NCBI RefSeq assembly: GCF_018304765.1
Contig: NZ_CP072642.1
Location: 2,571,819 to 2,635,818, forward strand
DNA: 64,000 bases
Direction: 5' to 3'
Origin: Chloracidobacterium sp. N
Lineage (GTDB): Bacteria > Acidobacteriota > Blastocatellia > Chloracidobacteriales > Chloracidobacteriaceae
Under the pieces are notes generated by a model. It ran no database searches. It worked only from the letters and a program-made list of their open reading frames with translations, and was not told where the DNA came from. Position 1 is the first letter of the stretch; each line of letters starts with the position of its first letter. This document shows, piece after piece, positions 19,128-28,922 of the stretch. The translations under genes and the position numbers were made by a program.

Positions 19128-19157
19128 AAAAAGGGCCCGGAAACTATCCGCGCCCTT
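19128..19157 (-). terminator. Rho-independent terminator of ssrA
   Basis: On the minus strand AAGGGC-G-CGG pairs with CCG-G-GCCCTT (19157-19131, with one G/G mismatch) around an ATAGTTT loop. It ends in a short T run. It lies six bases after the encoded CCA end of the tmRNA. Confidence 0.8.
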
Positions 19158-19162
19158 GGAAG

Positions 19163-19531
19163 TGGTGGAGATGGAGGGAGTCGAACCCTCGTCCGTGAAC
19201 CTTCGGCGCCGGAGACTACGTGCGTAGTCGCTTCCGTTGTATCTCGTACCCCGGCCGCCGGAACAGCGACCTGAAGCCGCCGGGATACCAGCCCAGTGCT
19301 ATCTCGCGGTGACGCCCCAGGCGTAACATCACCACCAGCTCGTGAACGTCACGCCCGCTTCATTCGGCACGAGCCACCAAATGAGCAGACGGCTCAGCAG
19401 TGATTAGGCTGCGAGAGCGAATTCCTGCGTTTCGGCAGGTAATGGTTTCCACGCTTTTTGACGAGCGGCATGGTCGCCCGGCACGCCTCACGTGCACCTC
19501 ACAATGTCCACGTCGAAACCGTGTCATCCCC
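19163..19531 (-). ncRNA. ssrA: Transfer-messenger RNA (tmRNA)
   Basis: Rescues stalled ribosomes and tags the unfinished protein for proteolysis. The 369-nt RNA begins GGGGATGACACGGTTTCGAC and ends with CATCTCC-A-CCA. Its ends pair as the tRNA-like acceptor stem (GGGGATG with CATCTCC, one G-U). The T arm GGGTTCGACTCCC is present. The tag frame is at 19436-19404: a GCC resume codon, then ETQEFALAA and TAA, giving AETQEFALAA, the usual ten residues with the LAA degron. The resume codon is chosen by tag length and position (nt 96); a longer in-frame reading from GCG at nt 78 is possible but less likely. Confidence 0.95.
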
Positions 19532-19763
19532 ACATTCTCAAAGAGCCATGTGCTGCCCGACAGCACAGCCATCCGCAACTATACCACAGATGTGTATGCC
19601 CACCACACCAAGCCTGACCTGAAAACCCGGCCGGCAACTGGCAGCCACACCGGGCAGCTACCCTGCCCCTGATGGCTACGGCTGGCAGTGATTCGTGAAA
19701 TACAGGGCCGGCGCGTGCTATCGTTGCCCCAACTCCCGATTTTGTGTCGTGTCTGCACGCTTC

Positions 19764-21569
19764 ATGGATATTCAGCACATCCGCAATTTCTCCATTATCG
19801 CCCACATTGATCACGGCAAATCCACGCTGGCCGACCGCCTGCTCGAACGCACCGGCGCCCTGACCCAACGTGAGATGGCCGAGCAGGTTCTCGACGCCAT
19901 GGACCTCGAACGGGAGCGTGGCATCACCATCAAGGCCCACGCCGTCCGTCTCAACTACCGGGCGCGCAACGGCGAAGACTATGTCCTGAACCTTATTGAC
20001 ACCCCGGGCCACGTGGACTTCAGCTACGAAGTCTCGCGCTCGCTGGCCGCATGTGAAGGCGCACTCGTCGTCGTGGACGCCACCCAGGGCGTCGAAGCCC
20101 AGACGCTCGCCAACGCCTACCTGGCGCTCGAAAACAATCTCGAAATGTTCCCGGTCATCAACAAGATTGACCTGCCATCGGCCGAACCGGAGCGCGTGCT
20201 GTCCCAGATCGAACAGGTCATCGGGCTTGACCCCACACATGCCGTTCTCGCCAGCGCCAAGACGGGCGTGGGGACGGAAGAACTCCTTGAACGCATCGTG
20301 GAAAAAATCCCGCCCCCGCAGGGTGACCGCAACGCCCCGCTCAAGGCGCTTATTTTCGATTCCTGGTTTGACAGCTACAAAGGTGTCATCGTGCTCGTCC
20401 GGGTCGTGGATGGCGTGCTGCGACCGGGGATGAAAATCCGCTTCATGGCCACGGGCCGCGACTACGAAGTGGAAGGCGTCGGCGTCATGACGCCCAAGAT
20501 GCGTGAAATCAGTGAACTGGGCGCCGGAGAAGTCGGCTTCTTCTTCTCCAACATTAAAACCGTCGCCGACGTGCGCATCGGCGACACGGTGACCGAAGCA
20601 GCCCGTCCAGCCGCCGAGCCGTTGCCCGGCTTCCAGGAAGTCAAGCCCATGGTCTTTGCCGGGCTGTACCCGGTTGAAAGTGACCAGTACGAAGCCCTGC
20701 GCGACGCGCTCGACAAGCTGCGCCTCAATGACTCGTCCTTTCTCTACGAACCGGAACACTCCGCCGCCCTCGGCTTTGGCTTTCGCTGTGGCTTCCTCGG
20801 ACTGCTCCACATGGAAATCGTCCAGGAACGACTCGAACGGGAGTTCGGCCTTGACCTCATCACCACGGCGCCCAGTGTCCGCTTTGATGTCTATCTGACG
20901 AACGGTGAGAAGCTCACCATTGACAGCCCCTCCAAGCTGCCCGATCCGGCCAAGATCGAGCGCATCGAGGAACCCATCATCCGCGCCACCATCATGACGC
21001 AGGATGATTACCTTGGTCCAATCCTGACCCTGCTCGACGAAAAACGCGGCGTTCAGCGTGGCTTTGACTACATCGGCGAAAAGCGCGTCATGCTGACTTA
21101 CGACATTCCGCTGCTCGAAGTCGTTCTCGACTTCTTTGACCGGCTGAAATCCGTATCACGCGGCTATGCTTCGCTCGATTACCACCTGAAAGGTTACGAA
21201 CCGGCCGATCTCGTCAAGCTCGATGTTCTGGTTTCCGGTGAGCCGGTGGATGCACTGTCGCTCATCATTCACCGCGACAACGCCTACACCCGCGGACGCG
21301 CCCTTGCCGAGAAAATGAAGGAACTCATCCCCCGGCAACTTTTCGAGGTGCCCATTCAGGCAGCCATTGGAAACCGGGTCATTGCCCGCGAAACCGTCAA
21401 GGCCATGGGCAAGAATGTCCTCGCCAAATGCTACGGCGGTGACATCACGCGCAAGAAGAAACTGCTCGAAAAGCAGAAGGAAGGGAAAAAGCGCATGAAA
21501 AAGGTTGGGCGCGTGGATATTCCGCAGGAAGCTTTTCTGGCCGTGCTGCGCGTTGGTGACAACAAGTGA
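19764..21569 (+). CDS. lepA: Elongation factor 4 (LepA), back-translocating GTPase
   Basis: A ribosome-associated translational GTPase affecting initiation-complex and 30S biogenesis or back-translocation. The start [20 protein letters not shown] at 19764 is canonical; an in-frame ATG at 19695 would add 23 unrelated residues. The G1 motif is [10 protein letters not shown]2 and switch I lie around RGITIKA, G3 is DTPGHVDF and G4 is NKIDLPSA. The elongation-factor domains are followed by the LepA-specific C-terminal region with [20 protein letters not shown]. The 601 aa length is standard. It is divergent from ssrA, and a terminator follows at 21622-21648. Confidence 0.98.
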   Translation: MDIQHIRNFSIIAHIDHGKSTLADRLLERTGALTQREMAEQVLDAMDLERERGITIKAHAVRLNYRARNGEDYVLNLIDTPGHVDFSYEVSRSLAACEGALVVVDATQGVEAQTLANAYLALENNLEMFPVINKIDLPSAEPERVLSQIEQVIGLDPTHAVLASAKTGVGTEELLERIVEKIPPPQGDRNAPLKALIFDSWFDSYKGVIVLVRVVDGVLRPGMKIRFMATGRDYEVEGVGVMTPKMREISELGAGEVGFFFSNIKTVADVRIGDTVTEAARPAAEPLPGFQEVKPMVFAGLYPVESDQYEALRDALDKLRLNDSSFLYEPEHSAALGFGFRCGFLGLLHMEIVQERLEREFGLDLITTAPSVRFDVYLTNGEKLTIDSPSKLPDPAKIERIEEPIIRATIMTQDDYLGPILTLLDEKRGVQRGFDYIGEKRVMLTYDIPLLEVVLDFFDRLKSVSRGYASLDYHLKGYEPADLVKLDVLVSGEPVDALSLIIHRDNAYTRGRALAEKMKELIPRQLFEVPIQAAIGNRVIARETVKAMGKNVLAKCYGGDITRKKKLLEKQKEGKKRMKKVGRVDIPQEAFLAVLRVGDNK

Positions 21570-21621
21570 AAGCGCGTCAATTCTTATAACGCACCCGATG
21601 AGGCGATTTTGCACCACGCAC

Positions 21622-21648
21622 AAGGCAGTCCCTGCATGGCTGCCTTTT
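21622..21648 (+). terminator. Terminator between convergent lepA and the GH57 gene
   Basis: AAGGCAG (21622-21628) pairs with CTGCCTT (21640-21646) around an 11-base loop and is followed by TT, giving a T run of four. Because A residues also flank the other side, it may work in both directions, but its minus-strand face overlaps the GH57 stop. Confidence 0.6.
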
Positions 21649-23234
21649 CAGCGCGCATAAACCCGGTAATCCATCTCCGGGAAAATCGTGTCGCGTTTCT
21701 CCACTTCGGCCAGCCAGTCTTCATCCACCGTCTCGCTGGTGAGCATTTCATACAGGCGGGTGAAGCGGTGGATGTGGTCACGGAAGCGCTTCTCGGCATA
21801 CTGGACCATGGTTTTGTTGGTAATGATGAACGCCCAGTCGCTTGACTGCGCCAGCAACAGTTCCCGCGCCGCCTGATTGAGCGCCCGGTGCACAAGCGGA
21901 CTGCCCGGTGTGGGAAACCGCCGGGCCAGTTCCTCCATGCGCCGTTCGGCCTGGTGCTGGTGGCGATACATCCACTGCGTATCCCGGTTGAGCCAAACCC
22001 GGTTGTAACCCTCTGCGCCCCACGACGAAGCCGATGGCACCTGGGGCTGGTTGTGGGGAAACATCTGCAGGTAGTCGCTCGGTGTGGCCAGAACGACCTC
22101 ATCCTGGTCAAAGTGGATTTTGCGGATGAGGAAGTCCAGAAACTGCGGCCCCTCATACCACCAGTGACCGTACAGCTCGGCATCGTAGGGCGACACCACC
22201 AGCGGGGCGCGCCCGATGACCGTCCGCAGGTGGCGCATCTGGGCCTGCCGGGAAGCGAGAAAATGCCCGGCGTGTTCGGCGGCGGTTTCAGTGGCCCAGG
22301 CCGGTATGTAGGGCTGCTTGTGGTGCAGGTCCACCTTGCCCGTGACGCGAAAGTATTTGATGCCGATGTTGCGGCGCACCCCGTCCGCGTGCAGGTAGGG
22401 CTTGATGTAGTCGTAGTCGGCTTCATAGCCCAGGTCTTTGTAAAACTCCCGGTAGTTGGGATGGCCCGGATAACCGACCAGTGAACTCCAGACCTGCTCG
22501 CTGGTTTCCACATCGCGGGCAAAGGCCGCAACGCCCGAAGGGGTGATGGTCGGCGCAAAGATGCCCCGCGCCGGCCGCGGCGAACCAAACATGATGCTGT
22601 GCGAGTCCACGATAAAGTAGCGCAAGCCGACTTCGGCCAGCAGCGCATCAATGCCCGGTTCGTAAGCACATTCTGCCAGCCAGATGCCGGAGGGCAACCG
22701 GCCGAAATGCTTTTCGTAGTTGCGTACCGCAACCCGGATTTGCGCCCGCCGCGCCGATTCATAGCGCATCAGTGGCAAAAACCCGTGTGTGGCACAACAG
22801 GTGATGATCTCCAGCACGCCCTCATCCTGCAATCGCCGGAAAGCGCCAACCAGATCACGGTGATAGACGTTTTCATACAGGTTTTGGACAGCACGGAAGT
22901 GTTCGTGGTGCGCCTGTGCCGCCGGAGCAAAGGGAGTGCCTTTGGTACGAACGATTTCCTTCTCGGCCAGCTCGACGAGTTTGCCCAGATGACGGACGTA
23001 CCGCTCGCGCAAAAGGTCATCCACGAGCATTTCGCACAGCGGCGGCGTCAGGGTCATGGTCAGCCGGACGCGCACCCCAGCCCGGTGCAGGCTCTCGAAA
23101 ACGAACAACAGCGGGACGTAGGTTTCACTGATGGCTTCGTAGAGCCAGTCTTCCTCCAGAAACTCCGGGTATTCTGGATGCCGCACAAACGGCAGGTGGG
23201 CATGCAGAATCAGTGACAGAAATCCGGTGGTCAT
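21648..23234 (-). CDS. Glycoside hydrolase family 57 protein, probable 1,4-alpha-glucan branching enzyme
   Basis: The 528-aa enzyme begins GFLSLILHAHLPFVRHPEYP, the GH57 first conserved region. The probable nucleophile Glu lies in GIWLAECAYEPGID. The acid/base Asp lies in SPYDAELYGHWWYEGPQFLD. The C-terminal helical domain (about 420-528) contains LNQAARELLLAQSSDWAFII, as in GH57 branching enzymes of the Thermus/Thermococcus type. It would introduce alpha-1,6 branches into glycogen-like glucan in the cytoplasm. No other glycogen gene is in the window, so substrate specificity is by family only. The gene follows lpdA on the same strand after a 114-bp gap and converges with lepA. Confidence 0.9.
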   Translation of the reverse strand: MTTGFLSLILHAHLPFVRHPEYPEFLEEDWLYEAISETYVPLLFVFESLHRAGVRVRLTMTLTPPLCEMLVDDLLRERYVRHLGKLVELAEKEIVRTKGTPFAPAAQAHHEHFRAVQNLYENVYHRDLVGAFRRLQDEGVLEIITCCATHGFLPLMRYESARRAQIRVAVRNYEKHFGRLPSGIWLAECAYEPGIDALLAEVGLRYFIVDSHSIMFGSPRPARGIFAPTITPSGVAAFARDVETSEQVWSSLVGYPGHPNYREFYKDLGYEADYDYIKPYLHADGVRRNIGIKYFRVTGKVDLHHKQPYIPAWATETAAEHAGHFLASRQAQMRHLRTVIGRAPLVVSPYDAELYGHWWYEGPQFLDFLIRKIHFDQDEVVLATPSDYLQMFPHNQPQVPSASSWGAEGYNRVWLNRDTQWMYRHQHQAERRMEELARRFPTPGSPLVHRALNQAARELLLAQSSDWAFIITNKTMVQYAEKRFRDHIHRFTRLYEMLTSETVDEDWLAEVEKRDTIFPEMDYRVYAR

Positions 23235-23348
23235 GCGTAGGGTATGGACTGAAACGGCTTTACCGTTGTCTCCCGAATGGCTTGCCGTAGCGGTATGGTG
23301 CTCTCCACCGAACCGGCAACCAGCCCGGTGGCTGCCTGGAGGCGGGCA

Positions 23349-24758
23349 TCAGATGTGAATGGGACTGCCAAAAACTCCGTGCGCCGCCTCCATAACTGAC
23401 TCCGATAGGGTTGGATGGGCGTGAATCGTGCGCACAAGTTCTTCGGTTGTCAGTTCACCACGGAGCGCGACACAGGCTTCGGCAATCAGCTCTGTGGCGC
23501 GGGGGCCGATGATGTGGACGCCCAGAATTTCGTCATACTTCGCATCGCTGACGATTTTCACCATGCCTTCCGTCCGCCCCAGAATCCGCGCCTTGCCGCT
23601 GGCGGCAAAGGGAAAGGAACCAACTTTGACCTCGTAGCCCCGTTCGCGGGCTTTGGCTTCGGTCAGGCCGACGCTGGCGACTTCCGGCTCGCAGTAGGTG
23701 CAGCTTGGCACACGGTCATAGTTGATGGGCTCGGTGGTGTGTCCGGCCATGTGTTCGACCGCCACGATGCCTTCCGCCGAGGCAACGTGGGCCAGCCAGG
23801 GGGTGTTGATGACATCCCCGATGGCATACACATTCGGTTCTGCCGTTTGCAAGAAGCCATTGACTGCGATGTAACCACCCTTTTCCACCACGGCCCTGGT
23901 GTTTTCGAGGCCAATTCCATCGCTGATGGGGCGTCGCCCGACGGCCACCAACAGTTTTTCGGTTTGCAACGTGGTGCGTTCACCCTGCCCATCCACAAGT
24001 GTCACCGCTACGCCCTGGTCATTGACCTTGGCAGCTTCACATTTGGTGCTGGTTTTGACCGTGATTTTCTGCGCCCGTAGTGCGCGCTCCAGTTCGGCGC
24101 TGATGGCGGCGTCCTCGATGGGCAGCACACGCGGCAGCATTTCGACGAGCGTCGTTTGAACGCCAAAGCGCGTCATGACGGAAGCAAACTCCACACCTAC
24201 CGCGCCGGCCCCAAGAATGACGATGGAAGCCGGCAGCTCCGTCATCTCCAAGGCATGGTCGCTGTTGATGATACGCACACCATCGGTCGGAAAGAGCGGA
24301 ATGTCCCGCGGCACCGAACCCGTGGCCACCAGAATGAACCGCGCCGTGAGGTATTCCTTTGTATCGCCATTGGTCACGCTGACGGTGTGCGGGTCCTCGA
24401 TAAAGCCAAAGCCCTTGAAGACGTTGACCTTGTTTTTGTTCATCAGGTACTCGACACCCTTGGCCGATTTGATCACAATTTTGTGCTTGTATTTCCGCAC
24501 GCCCTCGTAATCGAGTTTCACATCCGAAACGATCACGCCATAGTCAGCCGCGTGTTTGGACTGCTCATAGATGGTCGCACTTTCGAGCAGCGCCTTGGTG
24601 GGAATGCAGCCGCGCAGCAGGCACGTCCCACCCAGATGTTTGTCCTTTTCGACAATAGCCACACTCAGCCCAAGCTGCGCCGCCCGGATGGCCGCCACAT
24701 AACCACCCGGCCCGGCGCCGATAATCACCACATCAAAGGAAGCGTTGGAAGAACTCAC
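23349..24758 (-). CDS. lpdA: Dihydrolipoyl dehydrogenase (E3)
   Basis: The FAD-dependent E3 component of 2-oxoacid dehydrogenase and glycine-cleavage complexes, re-oxidising dihydrolipoamide with NAD+. The FAD motif is VVIIGAGPGGYVAAIRAAQL (residues 10-29). The redox disulfide is GGTCLLRGCIPTKALLES. The NAD motif is IVILGAGAVGVEFASV. A second FAD site includes YAIGDV. The C-terminal interface has the catalytic His-Glu region HAHPTLSESVMEA. The 469 aa length is typical. No E1 or E2 genes are nearby, so it is a stand-alone lpd probably shared among complexes. Confidence 0.96.
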   Translation of the reverse strand: MSSSNASFDVVIIGAGPGGYVAAIRAAQLGLSVAIVEKDKHLGGTCLLRGCIPTKALLESATIYEQSKHAADYGVIVSDVKLDYEGVRKYKHKIVIKSAKGVEYLMNKNKVNVFKGFGFIEDPHTVSVTNGDTKEYLTARFILVATGSVPRDIPLFPTDGVRIINSDHALEMTELPASIVILGAGAVGVEFASVMTRFGVQTTLVEMLPRVLPIEDAAISAELERALRAQKITVKTSTKCEAAKVNDQGVAVTLVDGQGERTTLQTEKLLVAVGRRPISDGIGLENTRAVVEKGGYIAVNGFLQTAEPNVYAIGDVINTPWLAHVASAEGIVAVEHMAGHTTEPINYDRVPSCTYCEPEVASVGLTEAKARERGYEVKVGSFPFAASGKARILGRTEGMVKIVSDAKYDEILGVHIIGPRATELIAEACVALRGELTTEELVRTIHAHPTLSESVMEAAHGVFGSPIHI

Positions 24759-24914
24759 GGTTATGCCTCATATCACGGGATGGCAGACGGACCGGGGAGC
24801 AGCCAGCACTGCATTTTTCCGGAGTTGGGAAGGCGCTTGGACGGGAAGCCCGGCATGCTGGGGGCGCCTGTGACCCGATAGCCACCATCCGACATCATCA
24901 GACATCATCAGAAT

Positions 24915-24944
24915 GGAAAAAACGGATGCCAAGCGGCATCCGTT
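24915..24944 (-). terminator. Rho-independent terminator of tRNA-Gln
   Basis: On the minus strand AACGGATGCC (24944-24935) pairs perfectly with GGCATCCGTT (24930-24921) around a 4-base loop and is followed by TTTT. It lies 16 bp after the tRNA-Gln CCA end. The flanking A/T runs make it potentially bidirectional. Confidence 0.9.
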
Positions 24945-24959
24945 TTGTATGGGGAGGGT

Positions 24960-25033
24960 TGGCTGGGAGACAGGGATTCGAACCCCGATACTCTGGTCCA
25001 GAGCCAGATGTCCTACCATTGAACGATCTCCCA
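24960..25033 (-). tRNA. tRNA-Gln(CTG)
   Basis: A 74-nt tRNA with acceptor stem TGGGAGA/TCTCCCA, discriminator G and encoded CCA. The anticodon arm TCTGG-CTCTGGA-CCAGA gives anticodon CTG, reading CAG. The T arm GGGGTTCGAATCCC is clear. The acceptor starting with U1-A72 is typical for glutamine tRNA. Confidence 0.95.
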
Positions 25034-25122
25034 ACAAGGACTGACCGCAGCCAGCAGTGGCTATGCTGGCTGAAAAGCCCCCGGAAAGTCAACCCAAACC
25101 TCACCTGAAACTGGCTATCCGC

Positions 25123-25151
25123 TTGACAAAACACACCTGTGCAGCCATATC
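25123..25151 (+). promoter_or_regulatory. Putative promoter of the gmd operon
   Basis: TTGACA at 25123-25128 is a perfect -35, followed by a 17-bp spacer and CATATC at 25146-25151, a weak -10. It lies about 80 bp before the gmd ATG and is divergent from tRNA-Gln. Confidence 0.45.
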
Positions 25152-25233
25152 CCACCTCTGGCACTTTTGGCTCCATGTGGTATGGATGAAGGGCCCGCAC
25201 AAGTTCTCCACAGGAATTTCAGGAATTGTACCA

Positions 25234-26250
25234 ATGGACAAAGTCGCGCTCATCACGGGCATCACCGGACAGGACGGCTCCTACCTGACCGAGTTGCTGA
25301 TCGCCAAGGGGTATGCTGTCCACGGCATCGTTCGGCGCAGCAGTTCGTTTTCCACGGGACGCATTGACCACCTGTACCGTGACCCGCATGACCCACTGCG
25401 TCAACTCACCCTGCATTACGGCGATCTGGCTGACAGCACCAGCCTGCGGCGCATCCTTGAAGCCGTCCAGCCGGATGAAATCTACAATCTCGCTGCACAG
25501 TCACACGTCAAGGTATCCTTCGAGCAGGCGGAGTACACCGGCGATGTCGTCGCCACCGGAACGTTACGGTTGCTGGAATCCATGCGGGATGTCGTGGCCC
25601 GTACCGGCAAGCCCATCCGCTACTACCAGGCCGGTTCATCGGAAATGTTTGGTGCAGCCCCGCCACCGCAAAGCGAAGCCACGCTGTTCTATCCCCGCAG
25701 TCCTTATGCCGTGGCCAAAGTGGCTGCCTACTGGTACACTGTCAACTACCGCGAAGCCTACGGCCTTTTTGCCTGCAACGGTATCCTGTTCAACCACGAG
25801 AGCGAACGACGGGGCGAGACCTTTGTGACGCGCAAGATTACGCGCGCCGTCGGGCGTATCAAATACGGGCTTCAGAAAAAACTCTACCTGGGCAACCTCG
25901 ACGCCAAGCGTGACTGGGGCTTTGCCGGCGATTACGTCGAAGCCATGTGGCGGATGCTCCAGCAGGCAGCCCCGGATGACTACGTCATCGCCACGGGTGA
26001 AGCTCACTCGGTACGGGAGTTTCTCGAAGCGGCGTTTGCCCACGTGGAGCTCGACTGGCGGGATTACGTCGAGATTGACCCACGGTATTTTCGCCCGACG
26101 GAAGTCGATCACCTGCTTGGCGACGCCAGCAAGGCGCGGCAACATCTGGGCTGGCAACCACAGGTTTCCTTCCCGGCGCTTGTCGCCCGCATGGTTGACC
26201 ATGATCTGGAATTGGCACGGCGCGAAGCCCTTGTGCGCGCCTCCCTCTGA
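25234..26250 (+). CDS. gmd: GDP-mannose 4,6-dehydratase
   Basis: Converts GDP-D-mannose to GDP-4-keto-6-deoxymannose, the first step to GDP-L-fucose and GDP-rhamnose for surface glycans. The start [20 protein letters not shown] at 25234 begins exactly at the NADP-binding GxxGxxG strand; the open frame extends further upstream but adds no domain. The catalytic triad motifs are SSEMFG and [14 protein letters not shown] (Tyr-x3-Lys). The substrate-binding [17 protein letters not shown] and the later [20 protein letters not shown] are diagnostic for Gmd. It is 338 aa. fcl follows 17 bp later, forming a complete GDP-fucose pathway. Confidence 0.97.
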   Translation: MDKVALITGITGQDGSYLTELLIAKGYAVHGIVRRSSSFSTGRIDHLYRDPHDPLRQLTLHYGDLADSTSLRRILEAVQPDEIYNLAAQSHVKVSFEQAEYTGDVVATGTLRLLESMRDVVARTGKPIRYYQAGSSEMFGAAPPPQSEATLFYPRSPYAVAKVAAYWYTVNYREAYGLFACNGILFNHESERRGETFVTRKITRAVGRIKYGLQKKLYLGNLDAKRDWGFAGDYVEAMWRMLQQAAPDDYVIATGEAHSVREFLEAAFAHVELDWRDYVEIDPRYFRPTEVDHLLGDASKARQHLGWQPQVSFPALVARMVDHDLELARREALVRASL

Positions 26251-26267
26251 ATGACGGGGTTTGCCCT

Positions 26268-27200
26268 ATGGAAAAAGACGCCAGAATCTATGTGGCCGGA
26301 CACCGGGGACTGGTCGGTTCAGCCATCGTACGCAGGCTCCGCGCGGAGGGCTTTACGAACCTGCTTCTGCGAACGCGGGCGGAACTTGATCTGACACGGC
26401 AGACGGAAGTTGAAGCCTTTTTTGCCGCTGAACGTCCGGCGTATGTCTTTCTGGCGGCAGCCAAGGTCGGCGGCATCCTGGCCAATGACACCTACGGCGG
26501 GGATTTCATCCGGGACAATCTTCTTATCCAGACGCATGTCATCGAAGCTGCCCGCCAGACCGATGTCCAGAAACTCCTGTTCCTCGGCTCGTCCTGTATC
26601 TATCCCAAGTTTGCACCACAGCCGATGCCGGAGAATTGCCTGCTGACCGGCATTCTGGAACCGACCAATGAGCCTTATGCCGTGGCCAAGATTGCCGGGC
26701 TGACGATGGTCAAAGCATACCGAAAACAGTATGGTTTCAACGGCATCTCATTGATGCCAACGAACTTGTACGGTCCGGGCGACAACTTTGACCTGACCTC
26801 GTCGCACGTTCTGGCGGCGCTTCTGCGGAAGTTTCACGAAGCCAGGCTGACCAGCGCCCCTACTGTTACCGTGTGGGGCACCGGGAAACCACGCCGCGAG
26901 TTTCTTCACGTGGACGATCTGGCGGATGCGGCTTTGTTTCTCATGCAACGCTACGAAAGTGAAGACCCCATCAATGTTGGCGTCGGTGAAGACATCTCCA
27001 TTGGTGAGCTGGCGATGATGATCCGCGACATCGTGGGTTATACCGGCGACATCATCTACGACACGGCAAAGCCGGACGGCACGCCGCGCAAACTGCTCGA
27101 TGTCTCCCGGCTGCATGCCCTGGGCTGGCAGGCCCGGATCGGACTTCGCGAAGGAATTGCGGCAACTTATGCCTGGTATTGCGCTCACCATGGCGGATGA
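26268..27200 (+). CDS. fcl: GDP-L-fucose synthase
   Basis: A bifunctional epimerase-reductase that makes GDP-L-fucose from the Gmd product with NADPH. It is a 310-aa SDR fold with [20 protein letters not shown] at the N-terminus. [15 protein letters not shown], the catalytic SSCIYPK and Tyr-x3-Lys in [11 protein letters not shown] follow, then [10 protein letters not shown]. It lies 17 bp after gmd, and its stop overlaps the start of rsmG by 11 bp, so at least these three are transcribed together. No glycosyltransferase is in the window to say where the fucose goes. Confidence 0.96.
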   Translation: MEKDARIYVAGHRGLVGSAIVRRLRAEGFTNLLLRTRAELDLTRQTEVEAFFAAERPAYVFLAAAKVGGILANDTYGGDFIRDNLLIQTHVIEAARQTDVQKLLFLGSSCIYPKFAPQPMPENCLLTGILEPTNEPYAVAKIAGLTMVKAYRKQYGFNGISLMPTNLYGPGDNFDLTSSHVLAALLRKFHEARLTSAPTVTVWGTGKPRREFLHVDDLADAALFLMQRYESEDPINVGVGEDISIGELAMMIRDIVGYTGDIIYDTAKPDGTPRKLLDVSRLHALGWQARIGLREGIAATYAWYCAHHGG

Positions 27201-27942
27201 AATGCACACCATACCGGAAGGTGTCTCACCGGAGCGTCCACAACGCCTGCCCTTCGTTGCGGATCGGGATGTGCCGTTGTTTCGGGCGCAGTTGACCGTG
27301 GCGCTGGCAAACCACGGGATAGCCATGGATGCCGCGCAGGTGACGGCACTCGTCACCCACTACCATCTGCTTGGTGAGGCGAACAATCGGTTCAACCTGA
27401 CCCGGTTGATAGCTCCCGCCGAGGCCGTTCGCTGGCACTACCTCGATGTTCTGGCAGCACTACCGTGTTTGACGGCTCCTGATTTACCGGATCGGTGGGT
27501 GGACATCGGCTCCGGCGGTGGTTTTCCTGGACTGGTTCTGGCTGTCGCGCGCCCGGACTGGCAGTTTATTCTCACCGAACGGCGCGCCAAAAAAGCGGCG
27601 TTTCTTCGCCACTGTGTGGCTGAACTTGATCTTGGCAGGCGGGTTCAGGTCTTTGCCGGCGACATCGAACCGGGCACCGTCAGGCGGGCGCTGAGTTCCT
27701 GCGGGACGGATGTTTCACGTGAAACGTGCGGTATCCTGGCGCGGGCTGTCGAGGACGGCCCGCGCCGTCTGCCACGGCTGTTGCGTGTGTCCCCCTTTGT
27801 GAGCGCTGCCTTCTGGTTCGGACAGGAAGATGCCCGGGCACTGGCCAGCCGTTTGCCTCCAACCTGGGAACTACGCCAGCACCACCCGCTCCCGACGGGA
27901 GACCGGCGTGCAGTCATTCTGCTAACCCGGCGCACCAACTAA
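27190..27942 (+). CDS. rsmG: 16S rRNA (guanine527-N7)-methyltransferase
   Basis: Methylates G527 of 16S rRNA using SAM. The GidB/RsmG fold is recognised by [19 protein letters not shown], the SAM-binding [35 protein letters not shown] and the terminal VILLTRR strand. It is about 250 aa from ATG 27190; ATG 27202 is an alternative. The next genes are parA and parB, the classic gid-par neighbourhood usually near the chromosomal origin. The coding sequence contains a 15/16 match to the ParB site parS at 27711-27726, so this stretch serves both as code and as a centromere element. Confidence 0.93.
   Translation: MADEMHTIPEGVSPERPQRLPFVADRDVPLFRAQLTVALANHGIAMDAAQVTALVTHYHLLGEANNRFNLTRLIAPAEAVRWHYLDVLAALPCLTAPDLPDRWVDIGSGGGFPGLVLAVARPDWQFILTERRAKKAAFLRHCVAELDLGRRVQVFAGDIEPGTVRRALSSCGTDVSRETCGILARAVEDGPRRLPRLLRVSPFVSAAFWFGQEDARALASRLPPTWELRQHHPLPTGDRRAVILLTRRTN
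27711..27726. promoter_or_regulatory. parS-like ParB-binding site inside rsmG
   Basis: TGTTTCACGTGAAACG matches the conserved 16-bp parS palindrome TGTTTCACGTGAAACA at 15 of 16 positions. It lies within the rsmG coding sequence, 393 bp upstream of parA. Confidence 0.85.
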
Positions 27943-28076
27943 TCCTTTTACGCTCCCCCGGCGGCTGCGCTACAATGCCCCTCCGGGTAGCCAACACAGG
28001 CAGCTAACACAGGTAGCCAACAGAAACAGCCAAATGGTTACAGCGGAACTGGCGGAAGCCGGAAGTCGCTGCCGGG

Positions 28077-28092
28077 TGTTTCACGTTTCACA
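28077..28092. promoter_or_regulatory. Degenerate parS half-site before parA
   Basis: TGTTTCACGTTTCACA keeps the left half of parS and has a changed right half. It sits 27 bp upstream of the parA start, where ParB or ParA binding could autoregulate the operon. It is weaker than the two full sites. Confidence 0.45.
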
Positions 28093-28118
28093 TTTTGAGC
28101 ACGAACAAGGGGGACGGC

Positions 28119-28922
28119 ATGGGGAAAATCATCGCCGTTGCCAACCAGAAAGGCGGCGTTGGCAAGACGACGACAGCCATCAATCTGGCGGCAAGCCTGG
28201 CTGTCAATGACCAGCGGACACTCCTCGTGGACGCCGATCCACAGGCCAATGCCAGCAGTGGCGTCGGCATCCGGCGTGGTACGCTGCGGCGCACGCTCTA
28301 CCATGCCCTCATTTTGGATGAACCGCTGCACAATATCATCCAGACCACGGAACTGCCGGCGCTCCAGGTTGCGCCAGCCGACCGCAACCTGGCCGGAGCA
28401 GAAGTCGAACTCGTCAACCTCGAAGAACGCGAATTCGTCCTGCGCCGGGTACTTGAAAATCATCGGCAGCAATACGACTACATCATCATTGACTGCCCGC
28501 CCAGCCTGGGACTGTTGACCATCAACGCCCTCAGTGCTGCTGACTCTGTCCTGGTGCCAATCCAGTGCGAATACTTTGCCCTGGAGGGTGTATCGGAGCT
28601 GCTCGACACCCTGGCGCGCATCCGGCGCAGCTTCAACCCAACCCTGGCCATCGAGGGTTTTCTGCTCACCATGTTCGATGAGCGGACGAATCTTTCCAAC
28701 CAGGTCATGGCCGATTTGCGGGACTTTTACGGCAAACAGGTCTTCGATACGGTCATCACCCGCAACATCCGTCTTGCCGAAGCGCCAAGCCACGGGAAGC
28801 CCATCATCCTCTACGACATCAAGTCGCGGGGGGCAAATGCCTACCTACAACTCGCCAAGGAGGTCATCTCGCATGACAACCAGAAGGGCGCTTGGACGCG
28901 GACTGAGCGCGCTGCTTCCTGA
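28119..28922 (+). CDS. parA: Chromosome-partitioning ATPase ParA (Soj)
   Basis: The Walker-type ATPase that moves ParB-parS complexes during chromosome segregation. ATG 28119 follows AAGGGGGA at correct spacing and gives MGKIIAVANQKGGVGKTT with the deviant Walker A (residues 11-18); an in-frame TTG at 28095 is less likely. LVDADPQANASSGVG, IIIDCPPSLGLLTINAL and CEYFALEGVSELLDTL are characteristic of chromosomal Soj/ParA. The 267-aa length and lack of an N-terminal HTH fit type Ib/chromosomal ParA. The stop lies inside parB (50-bp overlap). Confidence 0.97.
   Translation: MGKIIAVANQKGGVGKTTTAINLAASLAVNDQRTLLVDADPQANASSGVGIRRGTLRRTLYHALILDEPLHNIIQTTELPALQVAPADRNLAGAEVELVNLEEREFVLRRVLENHRQQYDYIIIDCPPSLGLLTINALSAADSVLVPIQCEYFALEGVSELLDTLARIRRSFNPTLAIEGFLLTMFDERTNLSNQVMADLRDFYGKQVFDTVITRNIRLAEAPSHGKPIILYDIKSRGANAYLQLAKEVISHDNQKGAWTRTERAAS

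Noticed and set aside
19524-20810. 428-codon minus-strand frame over lepA and the ssrA leader
   Set aside because: Antisense to lepA and partly over tmRNA, with no domain and no ribosome-binding site.
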